A stretch of DNA of 60,957 nucleotides from Kangiella sp. HD9-110m-PIT-SAG07 (GCA_003370465.1 QQTG01000020.1:1-60957); one strand, 5' to 3'; shown: positions 1 through 9,744, counted from the stretch's first letter. Numbers and translations: made by a program. The notes: generated from the letters alone by a model not told the origin.

Positions 1-1
1 G

Positions 2-1129
2 CGCAGCGCGTTACAGCGCAAAGGGCGCTCCAGTTATGAAAGCGCAAGAACGTTAGGTTACAGTAAAGCTGCAGCTTTTTGGCGCTTAGTGATTCCGTTA
101 ACCCGACCAGCCTGGGTCGCAGGCTTGGCGTTAGTGCTGATGGAAACCTTGGCCGACTTTGGTGCTGTGAGTATTTTCAATTACAACACTTTTACCACTG
201 CCGTATATAAATCATGGTATGGATTTTATAGCCATGGCACTGCCGCTCAGTTGGCTTGTTTGCTATTGCTGTTTGTCAGCATGGCGGTTATCGCCGAAAA
301 GTGGGGGCGTGGTAAAGGGCGTTATGAGCAGTCTGGTGCGGCGCTGAAGCAGTATCGCCAGCAGTTAACGGGCGCTTGGGGAGTGTTGGCACAAATAGGA
401 GCATGGCTCGTGTTTGCACTAGGCTTCATCTTGCCAGTGGTTCAATTACTCTATTGGGTGGTGAGTAGTTTCGAGCAGCACACCGAAGGTACTATAGACT
501 TACTATTGAACACAGTGCTATTGGCCGTGCTAGCAGCGGTGATAACTTTGCTGGTTGCTAGCGTTATGGTTTGGGCACAGCGGCAAAAGCAGTCTAAGCC
601 AAGAAGTGTTATGACAGAGTTCTCACAGCTTGGATATGCGATGCCGGGAACCGTCTTAGCAGTAGGTATCATGATGGCTCTAAACGGGATCGATAGCTGG
701 ATCGCTGACATCATGAACGATCAAAGTCAGTGGTTGGCGACTGGATTGTTTGCGTTGTTGCTGGCTTACGTGATTCGTTTCTTACGCATTGGCTATGGGC
801 CGTTATCTAACTCTATGGGTCAAATTAAACCAAGTGTGGTAGAAACTGCTGGTATTCTTGGTGCTGGGAAACGTGAAAGACTATTTCGAGTTTACATTCC
901 ACTATTACGTCCAGGTGTGCTGACGGCCTTATTGTTAGTTTTCGTCGAAGTGATGAAGGAAATGCCTGCGACCCTGATATTGCGTACCTACGGTTGGGAT
1001 ACGCTGGCGGTGCGGATCTACGAACTGAGCGCTGAAGGCCAGTGGGAGCTCACTTCGCTCCCAGCCATAATGCTTGTAGCCGTGGGTATAATCCCCGTGA
1101 TTTTACTGATTAAGAAGAGCGACGTTTAA
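2..1129 (+). CDS. Fe3+ ABC transporter permease, 5'-truncated
   Basis: C-terminal part (about 375 codons) of an inner-membrane binding-protein-dependent transport permease of the FbpB/SfuB type, which would pass ferric iron through the membrane for an ABC importer. The frame is open from base 2, so the gene runs off the left edge; a GTG at 89 is internal. The first residues carry an EAA loop (ESARTLGYSKAAAF, followed by a RPAW turn), and a second EAA loop (ETAGILGAGKRERLF, then PLLRPG) lies near residue 285. Two EAA loops in one chain fit the double-length FbpB architecture. Several hydrophobic segments are visible between them. The substrate is inferred from family resemblance only. No binding protein or ATPase gene is inside the window. 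Confidence 0.8.
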   Translation, partial: RSALQRKGRSSYESARTLGYSKAAAFWRLVIPLTRPAWVAGLALVLMETLADFGAVSIFNYNTFTTAVYKSWYGFYSHGTAAQLACLLLLFVSMAVIAEKWGRGKGRYEQSGAALKQYRQQLTGAWGVLAQIGAWLVFALGFILPVVQLLYWVVSSFEQHTEGTIDLLLNTVLLAVLAAVITLLVASVMVWAQRQKQSKPRSVMTEFSQLGYAMPGTVLAVGIMMALNGIDSWIADIMNDQSQWLATGLFALLLAYVIRFLRIGYGPLSNSMGQIKPSVVETAGILGAGKRERLFRVYIPLLRPGVLTALLLVFVEVMKEMPATLILRTYGWDTLAVRIYELSAEGQWELTSLPAIMLVAVGIIPVILLIKKSDV

Positions 1130-1323
1130 TTGTCTTTAGCTGCTCGAACCTCAGAATAATAACGATTAAAAAACACTCCACCAATAACTAGCAAAGCCAG
1201 AGCTAAGAAACCAATTCCAATTGAGTCGGTAACTATGCTAACGCAAGAGCCGATAATTAAAGCGATAAAGAATAAGACTTCATTCCCCAAAGCCTTAAAA
1301 AAATTTAACATAAATAATCCCAT
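1126..1323 (-). CDS. Small membrane protein, function unknown
   Basis: A 65-codon frame convergent with, and overlapping by four bases, the end of the permease gene. The product has two hydrophobic segments (about residues 15-33 and 36-52) and a charged C-terminus. An internal ATG at 1311 is an equally good start, and neither start has a strong ribosome binding site. I do not recognise a family. The membrane-like composition and clean reading frame argue for a real small protein, but nothing else supports it. Confidence 0.4.
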   Translation of the reverse strand: MGLFMLNFFKALGNEVLFFIALIIGSCVSIVTDSIGIGFLALALLVIGGVFFNRYYSEVRAAKDN

Positions 1324-1499
1324 TTGATGTTTTGTTGGCGTGTTTGTCGTACAAAGCTGTTTGGTGCTTGTGTTGAGCTTCCTGAATTATCTAGATAGAC
1401 ACAGAGGTATTCAAGGCTAACTATGTAAATGAATCTTTCCAGATATAATCAAAAGCTATTTGGGATAGTGTTTTACTGGTCTGACTCTCCCCTTTTGGG

Positions 1500-1528
1500 T
1501 TCTTTTGTCTCGCGAACCCCTGTATAAT
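1500..1528 (+). promoter_or_regulatory. Candidate sigma-70 promoter for gcvT-gcvH
   Basis: A consensus -10 box TATAAT at 1523-1528 lies about 45 bases upstream of the gcvT start, with a weak TTCTTT at 1500-1505 at 17-base spacing. No glycine riboswitch core was recognised in the 250-base leader between 1324 and 1573. I saw nothing else there apart from this box. Confidence 0.35.
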
Positions 1529-1573
1529 CGTGCGCCATTATAATCATTGAATTTGTTAAGGAACGGTGTCGTT

Positions 1574-2662
1574 ATGGGCAGTAAAACACCTTTATATCAG
1601 GCGCATGTAGACGTTGAAGCGCGTATCGTGGATTTTGGTGGCTGGGATATGCCGTTAAATTATGGCTCACAAATTGATGAACATGCCGCAGTGCGTGGAG
1701 CGGCGGGCATGTTTGATGTGTCGCATATGACGATTGTTGAGATCAAAGGCAGCGATGCTAAGCCTTATTTGCAGTATTTGTTAGCAAATGATGTGGCTAA
1801 GCTACAAGAGCCTGGTAAAGCGCTTTATACCGGCATGTTAAATGAAGAAGGCGGTGTAATTGATGATCTTATCGTCTATTACTTGAGCGATGCTCATTAC
1901 CGTGTGGTGGTGAATGCAGCAACTCGCGAGAAAGATTTGGCTTGGTTGGAAAATGTTGCTCAGCAGTTTGATGTTTCAGTCGAAGAACGCTCTGACTTGG
2001 CCATTATCGCTGTTCAAGGGCCTGAGGCGATTGAAAAAGCCCAGTCGACGTTTAGTGATGAGCAAAAAGAAGCGGTCGCTGGATTAAAACCTTTTGTCGC
2101 TGCCTACGCAGGAGATTTGTTTGTAGCCCGCACAGGTTACACCGGCGAAGACGGTTATGAGATCTTGGTTCCTGATAATAAAGCCGTTGAGTTGTGGAAT
2201 GCGTTGGTAGAAGCAGGCGTAAAGCCATGCGGCTTGGCGTCGCGAGATACTTTGCGTTTAGAAGCGGGTATGAACTTATACGGCCATGATATGGACGAAA
2301 CAGTATCCCCGTTGGAAGCTAATATGGGCTGGACCATTGCGTGGGAACCTGAGGGCCGTGACTTTGTGGGGCGTAAAGCATTAACAGAGCAGAAAGGTAA
2401 CGGTATTCCGCGTAAATTGATTGGCTTGGTACTGGATGGCAAAGGCATTATGCGTGAAGGCCAAGAAGTTGTCGTTAACGACGAAGTGGTTGGCGTCGTC
2501 ACGTCAGGAACCATGTCGCCAACAACGGGTAAAAGTATTGCAATGGCGCGTGTCGAGCGTTCAGTCGATGCTGAAGAAGTGCTTGTACAAGTGCGTAAGA
2601 AGCAAATCCCTGCGAAAGTGGTCAAGCCAAGCTTTGTACGCAAAGGTAAGTCATTGATTTAG
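1574..2662 (+). CDS. gcvT: Glycine cleavage system T protein (aminomethyltransferase)
   Basis: T protein of the glycine cleavage complex. It takes the aminomethyl group from lipoyl-GcvH, releases ammonia and passes the one-carbon unit to tetrahydrofolate. The 362-residue product has the usual N-terminus (KTPLYQAHV, then [14 protein letters not shown]), the [12 protein letters not shown] motif and the [18 protein letters not shown] motif near residues 225-243. The ATG at 1574 matches the family start; a TTG at 1547 would add nine unconserved residues. AAGGA at 1559-1563 is a plausible ribosome binding site. It is followed by gcvH, then gcvP. Confidence 0.95.
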   Translation: MGSKTPLYQAHVDVEARIVDFGGWDMPLNYGSQIDEHAAVRGAAGMFDVSHMTIVEIKGSDAKPYLQYLLANDVAKLQEPGKALYTGMLNEEGGVIDDLIVYYLSDAHYRVVVNAATREKDLAWLENVAQQFDVSVEERSDLAIIAVQGPEAIEKAQSTFSDEQKEAVAGLKPFVAAYAGDLFVARTGYTGEDGYEILVPDNKAVELWNALVEAGVKPCGLASRDTLRLEAGMNLYGHDMDETVSPLEANMGWTIAWEPEGRDFVGRKALTEQKGNGIPRKLIGLVLDGKGIMREGQEVVVNDEVVGVVTSGTMSPTTGKSIAMARVERSVDAEEVLVQVRKKQIPAKVVKPSFVRKGKSLI

Positions 2663-2799
2663 TGTGAGCTAAATACGACTCCTAAAAGAGCTTAGCCGCC
2701 CGAGTATAAACGCTTGGGCAGCGTTTAACTTTGATATACAATACGATTAATTTTTGAACTGATAGATTGCCCTGGCGGGTGGCTATAGAGGAAGAGACA

Positions 2800-3186
2800 A
2801 TGAGCCAAATTCCAGCAGAATTGAAATATGTATCGAGCCACGAGTGGATCCGTGACGAAGGTGACGGCATCGTAACCGTTGGTATTACTGAGCACGCACA
2901 AGAGTTGCTTGGTGATGTGGTGTTCGTAGAAGCGCCAGAAGTAGATAGCGAAGTCGACGTAGAAGACGAAATCGCAGTTGTTGAGTCTGTAAAGGCTGCT
3001 TCAGATATCTACGCACCATTAGCGGGCACAATCACTGAAGTTAACGAAGAGCTGGAAGACTCTCCAGAATTGATCAACAGCGATCCTTATGGTGACGGCT
3101 GGATGTTCAAAATGAAAATCGATTCGGGTGACTTGGATTCACTGCTATCGGCGGAAGATTACGCCGAAGAAATCGCTGACGAATAA
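2800..3186 (+). CDS. gcvH: Glycine cleavage system H protein
   Basis: Lipoyl carrier of the glycine cleavage system, shuttling the aminomethyl group between GcvP and GcvT. It is 128 residues long, the normal length. The lipoylation site is Lys65 in [13 protein letters not shown], and the conserved TVGITEHAQ and GDVVFVEAP segments are present. ATG at 2800 is chosen because it follows GAGGAAGAG and gives the family start [15 protein letters not shown]. It is rich in acidic residues. It lies 137 bases after gcvT and 331 bases before gcvP. Confidence 0.96.
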   Translation: MSQIPAELKYVSSHEWIRDEGDGIVTVGITEHAQELLGDVVFVEAPEVDSEVDVEDEIAVVESVKAASDIYAPLAGTITEVNEELEDSPELINSDPYGDGWMFKMKIDSGDLDSLLSAEDYAEEIADE

Positions 3187-3192
3187 ATTATT

Positions 3193-3273
3193 GGCTCATA
3201 GCTTCGTTAAATGCATCAATAACTCAGCTCGTTTAGCCTAAAGTAAACGTCGCCTCGTTATTAACACATTTGC
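3193..3273. repeat. Long nested intergenic hairpin, copy A
   Basis: Directly after gcvH. Nested complementary arms are readable: AAATG with CATTT, AATAAC with GTTATT, and CGTTTA with TAAACG around a short loop, preceded by a CTTCGTTAAAT head. Two other intergenic spacers (50.6 kb and 57.6 kb) have the same layout, with a TTTGTTAAAT head, a GCTCA...CTCC inner stem and different arms. It may act as a transcript 3' end or be a dispersed miniature repeat. Confidence 0.5.
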
Positions 3274-3438
3274 CTTGTTCTGAACGCAATAAAGCTTCGT
3301 TGGTTAGTTTTCTAAACTTTTCTAGTGTTGAGTTGAAGTGGATTGCCTGAATTCAATCAATACTGAATATTTAATAGGATGGGTTAGCCGAGAGGTATAA
3401 CTCATTGATCACCAAGCGTAGGTGATAACTTTTTAAGG

Positions 3439-3463
3439 GCCTCGAGATGTTCGAGGCTTTTTC
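3439..3463 (+). terminator. Intrinsic terminator in the gcvH-gcvP spacer
   Basis: Seven-base-pair stem GCCTCGA/TCGAGGC with a five-base loop, followed by TTTTT (3458-3462). It sits 250 bases after gcvH but only 55 bases before gcvP. A second small hairpin (ATCACC/GGTGAT, about 3405-3423) precedes it. The position suggests either the end of the gcvTH transcript or an attenuator in the gcvP leader. Confidence 0.7.
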
Positions 3464-3517
3464 GATTAAACAGTTTATGCAGATCGGCATAATTGAAATT
3501 GATAGGTCGCGACCAGT

Positions 3518-6382
3518 ATGACTGATAAAACAAGCTTGCAAGATTTACAACAGTCGGATGATTTTATCCGCCGTCATTTAGGCCCTCGTGAGAACGAGAT
3601 TCAGGAAATGCTCAGTGAACTGGGCTTGTCGTCTTTGGATGATTTGGTGGAAAAGGCTGTTCCGCACAAAATTCAGGTGAAGGAGCCGATTGCTGTTGAA
3701 GCGTCGCGTTCTGAGCGTGAAACATTGGATTACTTGCAGTCGCTTGCAGACGAAAATATCGTTGCAAAGTCATACATTGGTATGGGTTATTACGACACGG
3801 TAACGCCAGCAATTATTCAGCGTAACGTGTTAGAAAATCCAGCTTGGTACACCGCTTATACACCCTACCAGCCTGAGATCGCACAAGGTCGTTTGGAAGC
3901 TATTTTAAACTTCCAGCAAATGACCATGGATTTGACGGGTATGGAGCTAGCTAGTGCTTCGTTATTGGATGAAGCGACTGCTGCGGCTGAGGCCATGGGA
4001 TTAGCTAAACGCTCCTCTAAAAACAAAAAGTGTAATACCTTCTTTGTTGACGACAAAACATTCCCGCAAACGATTGATGTGGTGAAAACGCGTGCTGAGC
4101 ACTATGGTTGGGATTTAATTATTGGCCCAATCGAGGAAGCCGCCGACCATGATGTCTTTGGCGCTTTATTGTCATACACCAATGTTCATGGTGATATTAC
4201 CAACCTAGAAAGCATTATAGAAAAACTACACGAGAAGAAAGCCATTGCGTGTGTCGCTGCAGACATTATGAGCTTGGTACTACTGAAGTCACCAGGCGAG
4301 ATGGGTGCCGATGTCGTGTTCGGTTCAGCCCAGCGTTTTGGTGTTCCGATGGGCTTTGGTGGCCCGCATGCAGCTTTCTTTGCGACGCGCGAATCATTTA
4401 AGCGCTCTTTACCGGGGCGCATTATTGGTGTCTCAAAAGATACTCGCGGTAATAATGCGATGCGCATGGCGATGCAGACTCGTGAGCAACATATTCGTCG
4501 TGAGAAAGCGACATCGAATATTTGCACGGCACAGGTTTTGCTCGCGAATATCGCTAGTTTCTATGCGGTTTACCACGGTAAAAAAGGTTTAACAACGATC
4601 GCTAGTCGTATCAATCGTTATGCTTCTATCGTGGCATCAGCGGTTGTTAACTCTGGCATGGAAGTAGTCAATGATCACTGGTTCGATACCGTCACTTTCC
4701 GTTCTTCTGATGTAGAGGCTATTCAAGACCGTGCCAAAGAAGCACTCGTGAACCTACATTATGATGGTGATTTAATCAGCTTCTCTATCGACGAGGCAAA
4801 AAGCCAAGCGGACATTGAGCAATTGATCGAAGTTATTACTGGCGCAGAGTCAGACATATTTGATTTAGATAGTGAGGCTCAACCTTCAATTCCAGAGCAA
4901 TTAGTTCGTCAGTCGGATTTCCTAACGCACCCAACATTTAACGACTATTATTCTGAAACGGATATGTTGCGTTACATCAAGCGTTTGGAAACTAAAGACT
5001 TTTCATTAGTGCACGGCATGATCCCTCTAGGTTCGTGTACCATGAAATTGAATGCGACCAGCGAGATGATGCCAGTAACCTGGCCAAAGTTTGCGTGTAT
5101 CCATCCGTTTGCACCAGAAGACCAAACCTATGGTTACATCAAGATGATCAAGGAACTGGAAGCGGACTTGGTGGAAATTACCGGTTACGACTTTGTATCG
5201 ATGCAGCCTAACTCAGGTGCGCAAGGTGAGTACGCGGGTCTTATTGCGATTAAGAAATATCATGAAAGCCAAGGCGAAGGCCATCGTAACATTTGCTTGA
5301 TCCCGAGTTCAGCGCACGGCACTAATCCAGCTTCAGCACAGATGGCTGGTATGAAAGTAGTTATTACCAAGTGTGATGATAACGGTAACGTTGATGTTAA
5401 CGATCTAAAGGCGAAAGCTGAAGAGATGAAAGACAACTTAGCGGCATTAATGGTGACGTATCCTTCGACACACGGTGTATACGAAGAAGAAATTAAAGAT
5501 ATCTGCGACATCATTCATGATAATGGCGGTCAGGTGTATATGGATGGCGCCAACATGAATGCGCAGGTCGGCATTTCTCGTCCAGGGGATATTGGCTCAG
5601 ACATCTCGCACTTAAACTTACATAAAACCTTCGCCATTCCTCATGGCGGTGGTGGTCCTGGTATGGGGCCGATTGGCGTTAAATCACACTTAGCACCGTT
5701 TGTGTCTGGCCACTCAGTTCGTAAAGTACATAGCGTAGAAGCTCGCGATAACGCTGTATCTGCAGCGCCTTATGGTAGCGGTATGATCCTACCGATTTCT
5801 TGGGCCTACATTAAGATGCTAGGTCAGGTTGGCTTACGTCGTTCGACAGAAGTCGCGCTATTGAATGCTAACTACCTGAAAAATAAACTGTCTGAGCATT
5901 ACCCTGTTTTGTATGTAGGGCGTAACGATAAGGTGGCTCACGAGTGCATCATTGACCTTCGTGAGATCAAGAATAACACAGGCATTAGTGAGGTCGATTT
6001 AGCCAAGCGTTTAATGGATTATGGTTTTCATGCACCAACCATGAGTTTCCCAGTAGCGGGAACTTTCATGATTGAACCAACGGAAAGCGAATCTAAGTAT
6101 GAGCTGGACCGTTTCGTCGATGCAATGATCCGCATCCGTCAGGAAGTTGAAAAAGTCGCTAGCGGTGAGTGGGATAAAGACAATAACCCACTGGTTAACG
6201 CACCACATACTCAAGCTGACTTGCGTGACTGGGATAAGCCTTACTCTATTGCTGAAGCGGTTTACCCGTCAGAAGCAACAATTCTCAGCAAGTTCTGGCC
6301 AACGACGAATCGAATTGACGACGTGTTTGGTGACAGAAATCTGATGTGCAGTTGCCCAGCAACAGAGACATACGCAGATTAA
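3518..6382 (+). CDS. gcvP: Glycine dehydrogenase (decarboxylating), P protein
   Basis: Pyridoxal-phosphate enzyme that decarboxylates glycine and loads the aminomethyl group onto lipoyl-GcvH. The 954-residue product is the fused, full-length bacterial form. The N-terminus ([17 protein letters not shown]), [20 protein letters not shown] near residue 115, and the [12 protein letters not shown] segment are typical. The PLP lysine is in [18 protein letters not shown] near residue 706. ATG at 3518 gives the expected start; the ribosome binding site is weak. The leader carries a terminator 55 bases upstream, which may make expression conditional. The 3' end is closed by a strong terminator. Confidence 0.97.
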   Translation: MTDKTSLQDLQQSDDFIRRHLGPRENEIQEMLSELGLSSLDDLVEKAVPHKIQVKEPIAVEASRSERETLDYLQSLADENIVAKSYIGMGYYDTVTPAIIQRNVLENPAWYTAYTPYQPEIAQGRLEAILNFQQMTMDLTGMELASASLLDEATAAAEAMGLAKRSSKNKKCNTFFVDDKTFPQTIDVVKTRAEHYGWDLIIGPIEEAADHDVFGALLSYTNVHGDITNLESIIEKLHEKKAIACVAADIMSLVLLKSPGEMGADVVFGSAQRFGVPMGFGGPHAAFFATRESFKRSLPGRIIGVSKDTRGNNAMRMAMQTREQHIRREKATSNICTAQVLLANIASFYAVYHGKKGLTTIASRINRYASIVASAVVNSGMEVVNDHWFDTVTFRSSDVEAIQDRAKEALVNLHYDGDLISFSIDEAKSQADIEQLIEVITGAESDIFDLDSEAQPSIPEQLVRQSDFLTHPTFNDYYSETDMLRYIKRLETKDFSLVHGMIPLGSCTMKLNATSEMMPVTWPKFACIHPFAPEDQTYGYIKMIKELEADLVEITGYDFVSMQPNSGAQGEYAGLIAIKKYHESQGEGHRNICLIPSSAHGTNPASAQMAGMKVVITKCDDNGNVDVNDLKAKAEEMKDNLAALMVTYPSTHGVYEEEIKDICDIIHDNGGQVYMDGANMNAQVGISRPGDIGSDISHLNLHKTFAIPHGGGGPGMGPIGVKSHLAPFVSGHSVRKVHSVEARDNAVSAAPYGSGMILPISWAYIKMLGQVGLRRSTEVALLNANYLKNKLSEHYPVLYVGRNDKVAHECIIDLREIKNNTGISEVDLAKRLMDYGFHAPTMSFPVAGTFMIEPTESESKYELDRFVDAMIRIRQEVEKVASGEWDKDNNPLVNAPHTQADLRDWDKPYSIAEAVYPSEATILSKFWPTTNRIDDVFGDRNLMCSCPATETYAD

Positions 6383-6410
6383 AATTTCTGTGAACTGAGT
6401 ACTTGACTCG

Positions 6411-6436
6411 AAAGCCAGCGTAAGCTGGCTTTTTTT
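6411..6436 (+). terminator. Intrinsic terminator after gcvP
   Basis: Nine-base-pair stem AAAGCCAGC/GCTGGCTTT with a four-base loop (6420-6423) and a following T run. It separates the glycine cleavage genes from the downstream peptide cluster, so that cluster probably has its own promoter. TATAAA at 6449-6454 is a possible -10 box with no convincing -35. Confidence 0.85.
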
Positions 6437-6506
6437 ATAATGCTAGGGTATAAATGGAGCGTTTGGCTTGAAGCGCATGTAGGACGGGGAGTGTTAAGGA
6501 ACTAAT

Positions 6507-6728
6507 ATGTCTAAAAAGAAATTTGAAGAATTCGTTATTAAATTATCGGAAGACCCAAAACTAAATCAATCGTATGTAGAAAATCCAGAAGCAGTAATGA
6601 GAGATTTCGGTTTAGAAGATAATGAAATAAAAGCTGTTATGAGTGGAGAAACAAAAGAAATTGAAAAGCTAACAGGCACTAAGGCGGTTTGTATCAATAT
6701 TGTTATTCTAATGAAAGATGATAAATAA
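6507..6728 (+). CDS. Split-borosin-like RiPP precursor peptide
   Basis: A 73-residue peptide, probably the substrate of the methyltransferase encoded next. Residues 1-55 look like a small helical LigA-like/borosin-binding leader (ENPEAVMRDFGLEDNEIKAV at 25-44). The C-terminal tail after the TGTK turn is a short hydrophobic strand, AVCINIVILMKDDK (60-73), rich in Ile, Val and Leu, as expected of a backbone-N-methylated core. AAGGA at 6496-6500 sets the ATG. The stop overlaps the next start by 11 bases, indicating translational coupling. The borosin assignment comes from the partner enzyme and the known split layout (SonA/SonM of Shewanella). The methylated residues and any mature product are not predictable from sequence. 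Confidence 0.75.
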   Translation: MSKKKFEEFVIKLSEDPKLNQSYVENPEAVMRDFGLEDNEIKAVMSGETKEIEKLTGTKAVCINIVILMKDDK

Positions 6729-7500
6729 ACAAAAAGGTTCATATATTGCTATTAGCACCGGGATGTTACTTGCAGGCCACATCTCGATTAGATCGAGAAG
6801 GGTTATCGAGGAGGCTGATATAGTTTTATCGCTGATGCCTCACCCTATAGCTGAAAACTGGTTGGAAAGTATTAGTAAGGAGCATGTTAGCCTACAATCC
6901 TATTATTCAGAGGGAAAGCATAGAAAGCAATCTTACAGCGAGATGTGTGAGCGTATACTAGAAGAGGTTCGTAAGGGCAAGCGTGTCTGCGGAGCATTTT
7001 ATGGACATGCTGGTGTTTTTGCTTGTGTACCTCATGATTCAATCAAGTTAGCTCAAGAAGAAGGCTACTTAGCTTATATGGAGCCGGGAATTTCTGCTGA
7101 AGCTTGTCTATATTCAGACTTAGGCATCGACCCGGGAAGTTTTGGTGTTCAAAGCTATGAAGCTTCTCAATTTCTATTCTATGGCCATCAACCGAATGTA
7201 GTCAGTTACCTGTTATTATGGCAAGTTGCACTGGCAGGAGAGTTAACGGCAAAAACATTTAAAACTAGTGAGAAAAATATAAAAGCTTTGGAGAAATATC
7301 TCTTAAATTGGTACCCACCTGAGCATGAACTTATACTGTATGAAGCGGCGTTCTTGCCGTTAGATTCGGTTAGGAAAGAGGAAATCAAGCTTGCGGACTT
7401 AGCAAGTGCGGTCTTAAACCTTCATACTACATTGGTTGTGCCTCCAGCTAGAAAAATGAGTATTAACAAAGAGTTAGTAGAGAGCTTAAAAGTGGATTGA
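6718..7500 (+). CDS. Borosin-type peptide alpha-N-methyltransferase (tetrapyrrole methylase fold)
   Basis: SAM-dependent methylase, 260 residues. Family hallmarks of OphMA/SonM-like borosin methyltransferases are readable: Tyr63, Arg69 and Tyr73 with the spacing of the catalytic Tyr-Arg-Tyr set (YYSEGKHRKQSY), GAFYGHAGVFACVPH at 92-106, MEPGISAEACLYSDLGIDP at 121-139, QSYEASQFL at 145-153, and a C-terminal VVPPARKMS strand. These match fungal borosin enzymes better than cobalamin or siroheme methylases. It would methylate backbone amides of the precursor encoded immediately upstream. There is no fused core peptide at its C-terminus, so this is a split type. General annotation would call it only a tetrapyrrole methylase. 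Confidence 0.85.
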   Translation: MINKQKGSYIAISTGMLLAGHISIRSRRVIEEADIVLSLMPHPIAENWLESISKEHVSLQSYYSEGKHRKQSYSEMCERILEEVRKGKRVCGAFYGHAGVFACVPHDSIKLAQEEGYLAYMEPGISAEACLYSDLGIDPGSFGVQSYEASQFLFYGHQPNVVSYLLLWQVALAGELTAKTFKTSEKNIKALEKYLLNWYPPEHELILYEAAFLPLDSVRKEEIKLADLASAVLNLHTTLVVPPARKMSINKELVESLKVD

Positions 7501-7564
7501 GTTCCTTCAGTCCATGGAGAAATACAGGTTTGTAAAAATGCAGTTTTAGAAGGATAATCAAACT

Positions 7565-8647
7565 ATGATAGAAAGCCAGGGATTATCAATGCTCAAGCTA
7601 GTGTTAATACTGATGATGTTGCTCTGTGTAACTACGGTGGAAGCGGTGGAAAATAAAGATTACACAGCGGAGTTAATAGAAATAGAAAAAAAACTTCTGA
7701 ATGACTTACCTGCTTCGCGTGAACGTTTAAACCTAATCGAACAGCACAGAGATGACTTGTCAATTAAAGAGAAGCAGCTTCACAAGTTACTGAGTGCCCA
7801 TCTACATTTCATGATGAATGATGTTGATAAAGCTCAGTTATATTTAGAAGAGCTTCCGAGTAATCAGTTAAGCCCGGATTACGACGCAAGAAAGCAGATG
7901 CTCTTATCATCAATTTATCACCATAAAGGGGAAAGTGTTAATGCTTTTATTGCTGTTGATCAGTCATTAAGTTTAATTGAAAAGTTAAAAAGTAATCGTT
8001 ATAAATCAAAGATATTAATAAGTGCGGTAGGAATATATAAAGATGCTGATTTAATCGAGTTTGCATTAGAATATGCTCGCAGAGCGATCACTCTTGCCAA
8101 TGATAATAAAGATGGTGAAACCATGTGTTTGGCTTCGTATGAGATGGGAGCTATTGAATTATTGACGAAGAATTACAAGATGGCAGAGAACCGTCTGTTA
8201 GCAGCAAAAGAGTATTGTGAAAAAGAGGCAATCACGGTTGCTACATACGCTGTATCGTACAGTCTTATGCAGTTGAAAATAGAAACTGGTAATCTTGAAA
8301 AAGCTGAAATAATTGGCAAAGAACTACACTCAAAAGTAGAAGACTACGGGTGGGATGTCTTAAGATCAGCAACCAAAACATTATACGGAAGATTGCTTTT
8401 AAAAAAAGGGAAGTTGGAGTTGGCTAAAAATTTTGGTGAAACAGGGTACCAATTAGCGAAAAAAGTGAAAGATAAAAAAAGAATTGAAAATGCCGCTGCG
8501 CTATTAGCAGAAGTTTACACTGAGCTTAAGGAAAATGATAAAGCCGTATACTATTACAAAGAGTATATGGATTTAAATGTTCAGAATAAAGTTCGAATAA
8601 GACAAAGAAAACTAGCATTTGATATTGCAAGGCGGGGGCAGCTTTAA
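7565..8647 (+). CDS. Exported TPR-like protein, paralogue 1 of 3
   Basis: A 360-residue, almost wholly helical protein with a signal peptide ending near VEA (residue 27). ATG at 7589 (residue 9) is an alternative start with AGGGA upstream and gives a cleaner signal. Helical-hairpin repeats resembling tetratricopeptide repeats run through the chain (for example ALEYARRAITLAND, ARRLLA-type helices and KAVYYYKEYMDLN near the end). The C-terminus is basic (VRIRQRKLAFDIARRG). Cys188 and Cys218 occupy positions conserved in all three paralogues. It begins 64 bases after the methyltransferase with no terminator between. The function is unknown; a periplasmic scaffold or sensor role for the peptide system is inference. 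A+T-rich: 8521-8580 holds 17 G/C in 60. Confidence 0.8.
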   Translation: MIESQGLSMLKLVLILMMLLCVTTVEAVENKDYTAELIEIEKKLLNDLPASRERLNLIEQHRDDLSIKEKQLHKLLSAHLHFMMNDVDKAQLYLEELPSNQLSPDYDARKQMLLSSIYHHKGESVNAFIAVDQSLSLIEKLKSNRYKSKILISAVGIYKDADLIEFALEYARRAITLANDNKDGETMCLASYEMGAIELLTKNYKMAENRLLAAKEYCEKEAITVATYAVSYSLMQLKIETGNLEKAEIIGKELHSKVEDYGWDVLRSATKTLYGRLLLKKGKLELAKNFGETGYQLAKKVKDKKRIENAAALLAEVYTELKENDKAVYYYKEYMDLNVQNKVRIRQRKLAFDIARRGQL

Positions 8648-8649
8648 TA

Positions 8650-9717
8650 GTGATAGTGAAGGTAAGTAAAATCATATCTGCGCTTGTATTAATAGTAGCT
8701 GCTGTGACAGTTAGTGCCGAAAAGGGTGACTACTATGAAGAACTTGTCAGTATTGAAAGGAACATGCTGAACGGAAATAGTTACATAGAAAAGCGGTTAA
8801 AAACAATATCACAGCATCAAGATAAATTTACACAATTAGAAAATGATTTTTATCAACTCCTTCAAGCCCATCATGATTATTTGTCATCAGATTTAGAAGC
8901 TTGTAAAGAAAGATTAAAAAGTTTAATAAGTAAAACGAGCAGTATCGATATTAAAGCCAAATCAAATATTTTATTAGCAACGGCAGAGCATGTTTTAGGG
9001 AATCATGTTGAAAGCTTCATAGCCTTAGATAAAGCAGTTACAGCTGTTCCTCACCTTAATAGACAAAGGTACAAAGCCAGTATTTTACAAACAGCTGTTG
9101 GGATATATCAACAAGCTGAACTGTTTGAGTTTGCGCTGGAGTTAGCTAGAAATTTGCAAGTTGAAGCGGAAAAGTTAAAAAACGGTGAATATCTATGTAT
9201 TGCAAACTATGAGTTAGGGGCGATAGAACAGAGAACAGGTCAAGTTAAGATGGCTAAGCAACGCTTGATGTTAGCAGTTGAGCATTGTAAAAATAATAAA
9301 AGTAAGATTTTTGAGTATGTCTCAATTATAGCTCTGAATGAAATCATTGCGGACTACGGTGGATTGGAGAAAAGTAACCAAGCACTTAAAAAAATTATAC
9401 AGCCAGTAAAGGCTATAGGCTGGAAAAATTTAATTGCGCGGCTGAATATAGCAATTGCAAAAAACTATCTTAGAATGGATGATTATAATCAAGCAGAGAA
9501 ACATGCGTTAATTTCTTATAACGAAGCAAATGAAGGAAGAGATAAGCGCAGATTACAACAATCTGCTGAAATCTTGGCTCAGGTATACACTAAAATGGAT
9601 CAAAAAGAGAAAGCTCTTAAATATTATAATCAATTCAGGGAGTTAAATTCTGAGAGCAAGGTAAAGATAAGACAAAGAAAATTGGCATTTGATTTAGCGA
9701 GAAGAGGAAAGCTTTAG
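8650..9717 (+). CDS. Exported TPR-like protein, paralogue 2 of 3
   Basis: A 355-residue paralogue of the preceding gene, starting at a GTG two bases after its stop, so the two are probably co-translated. The signal peptide spans about residues 1-23 (hydrophobic ISALVLIVAAVTVSA). Aligned landmarks with paralogue 1 are YKASILQTAVGIYQQAELFEFALE, the cysteine pair Cys183/Cys213 bracketing a helical hairpin with exactly 29 residues between, and the near-identical tail KIRQRKLAFDLARRGKL. Cys85 is extra. TPR-like helices continue to the end. No catalytic motif was seen. 9241-9300 holds 20 G/C in 60, well below the flanking genes. Confidence 0.8.
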   Translation: MIVKVSKIISALVLIVAAVTVSAEKGDYYEELVSIERNMLNGNSYIEKRLKTISQHQDKFTQLENDFYQLLQAHHDYLSSDLEACKERLKSLISKTSSIDIKAKSNILLATAEHVLGNHVESFIALDKAVTAVPHLNRQRYKASILQTAVGIYQQAELFEFALELARNLQVEAEKLKNGEYLCIANYELGAIEQRTGQVKMAKQRLMLAVEHCKNNKSKIFEYVSIIALNEIIADYGGLEKSNQALKKIIQPVKAIGWKNLIARLNIAIAKNYLRMDDYNQAEKHALISYNEANEGRDKRRLQQSAEILAQVYTKMDQKEKALKYYNQFRELNSESKVKIRQRKLAFDLARRGKL

Positions 9718-9744
9718 CGCGGGGCAAATAGCCTTACAAATATA

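Noticed and set aside
1324..1573. Possible glycine riboswitch before gcvT
   Set aside because: The conserved aptamer core was not found in this leader, nor in the gcvH-gcvP spacer.
2155..2643. A 162-codon reverse frame inside gcvT
   Set aside because: Antisense shadow of a strongly conserved gene, Ser/Thr-rich with no family features or ribosome binding site.
6718..7500. Reading the methylase as a cobalamin, siroheme or rRNA (RsmI) methyltransferase
   Set aside because: The Tyr-Arg-Tyr spacing, FYGHAGVF and PGISAEACL motifs and the overlapping precursor gene fit borosin enzymes; no tetrapyrrole genes are nearby.
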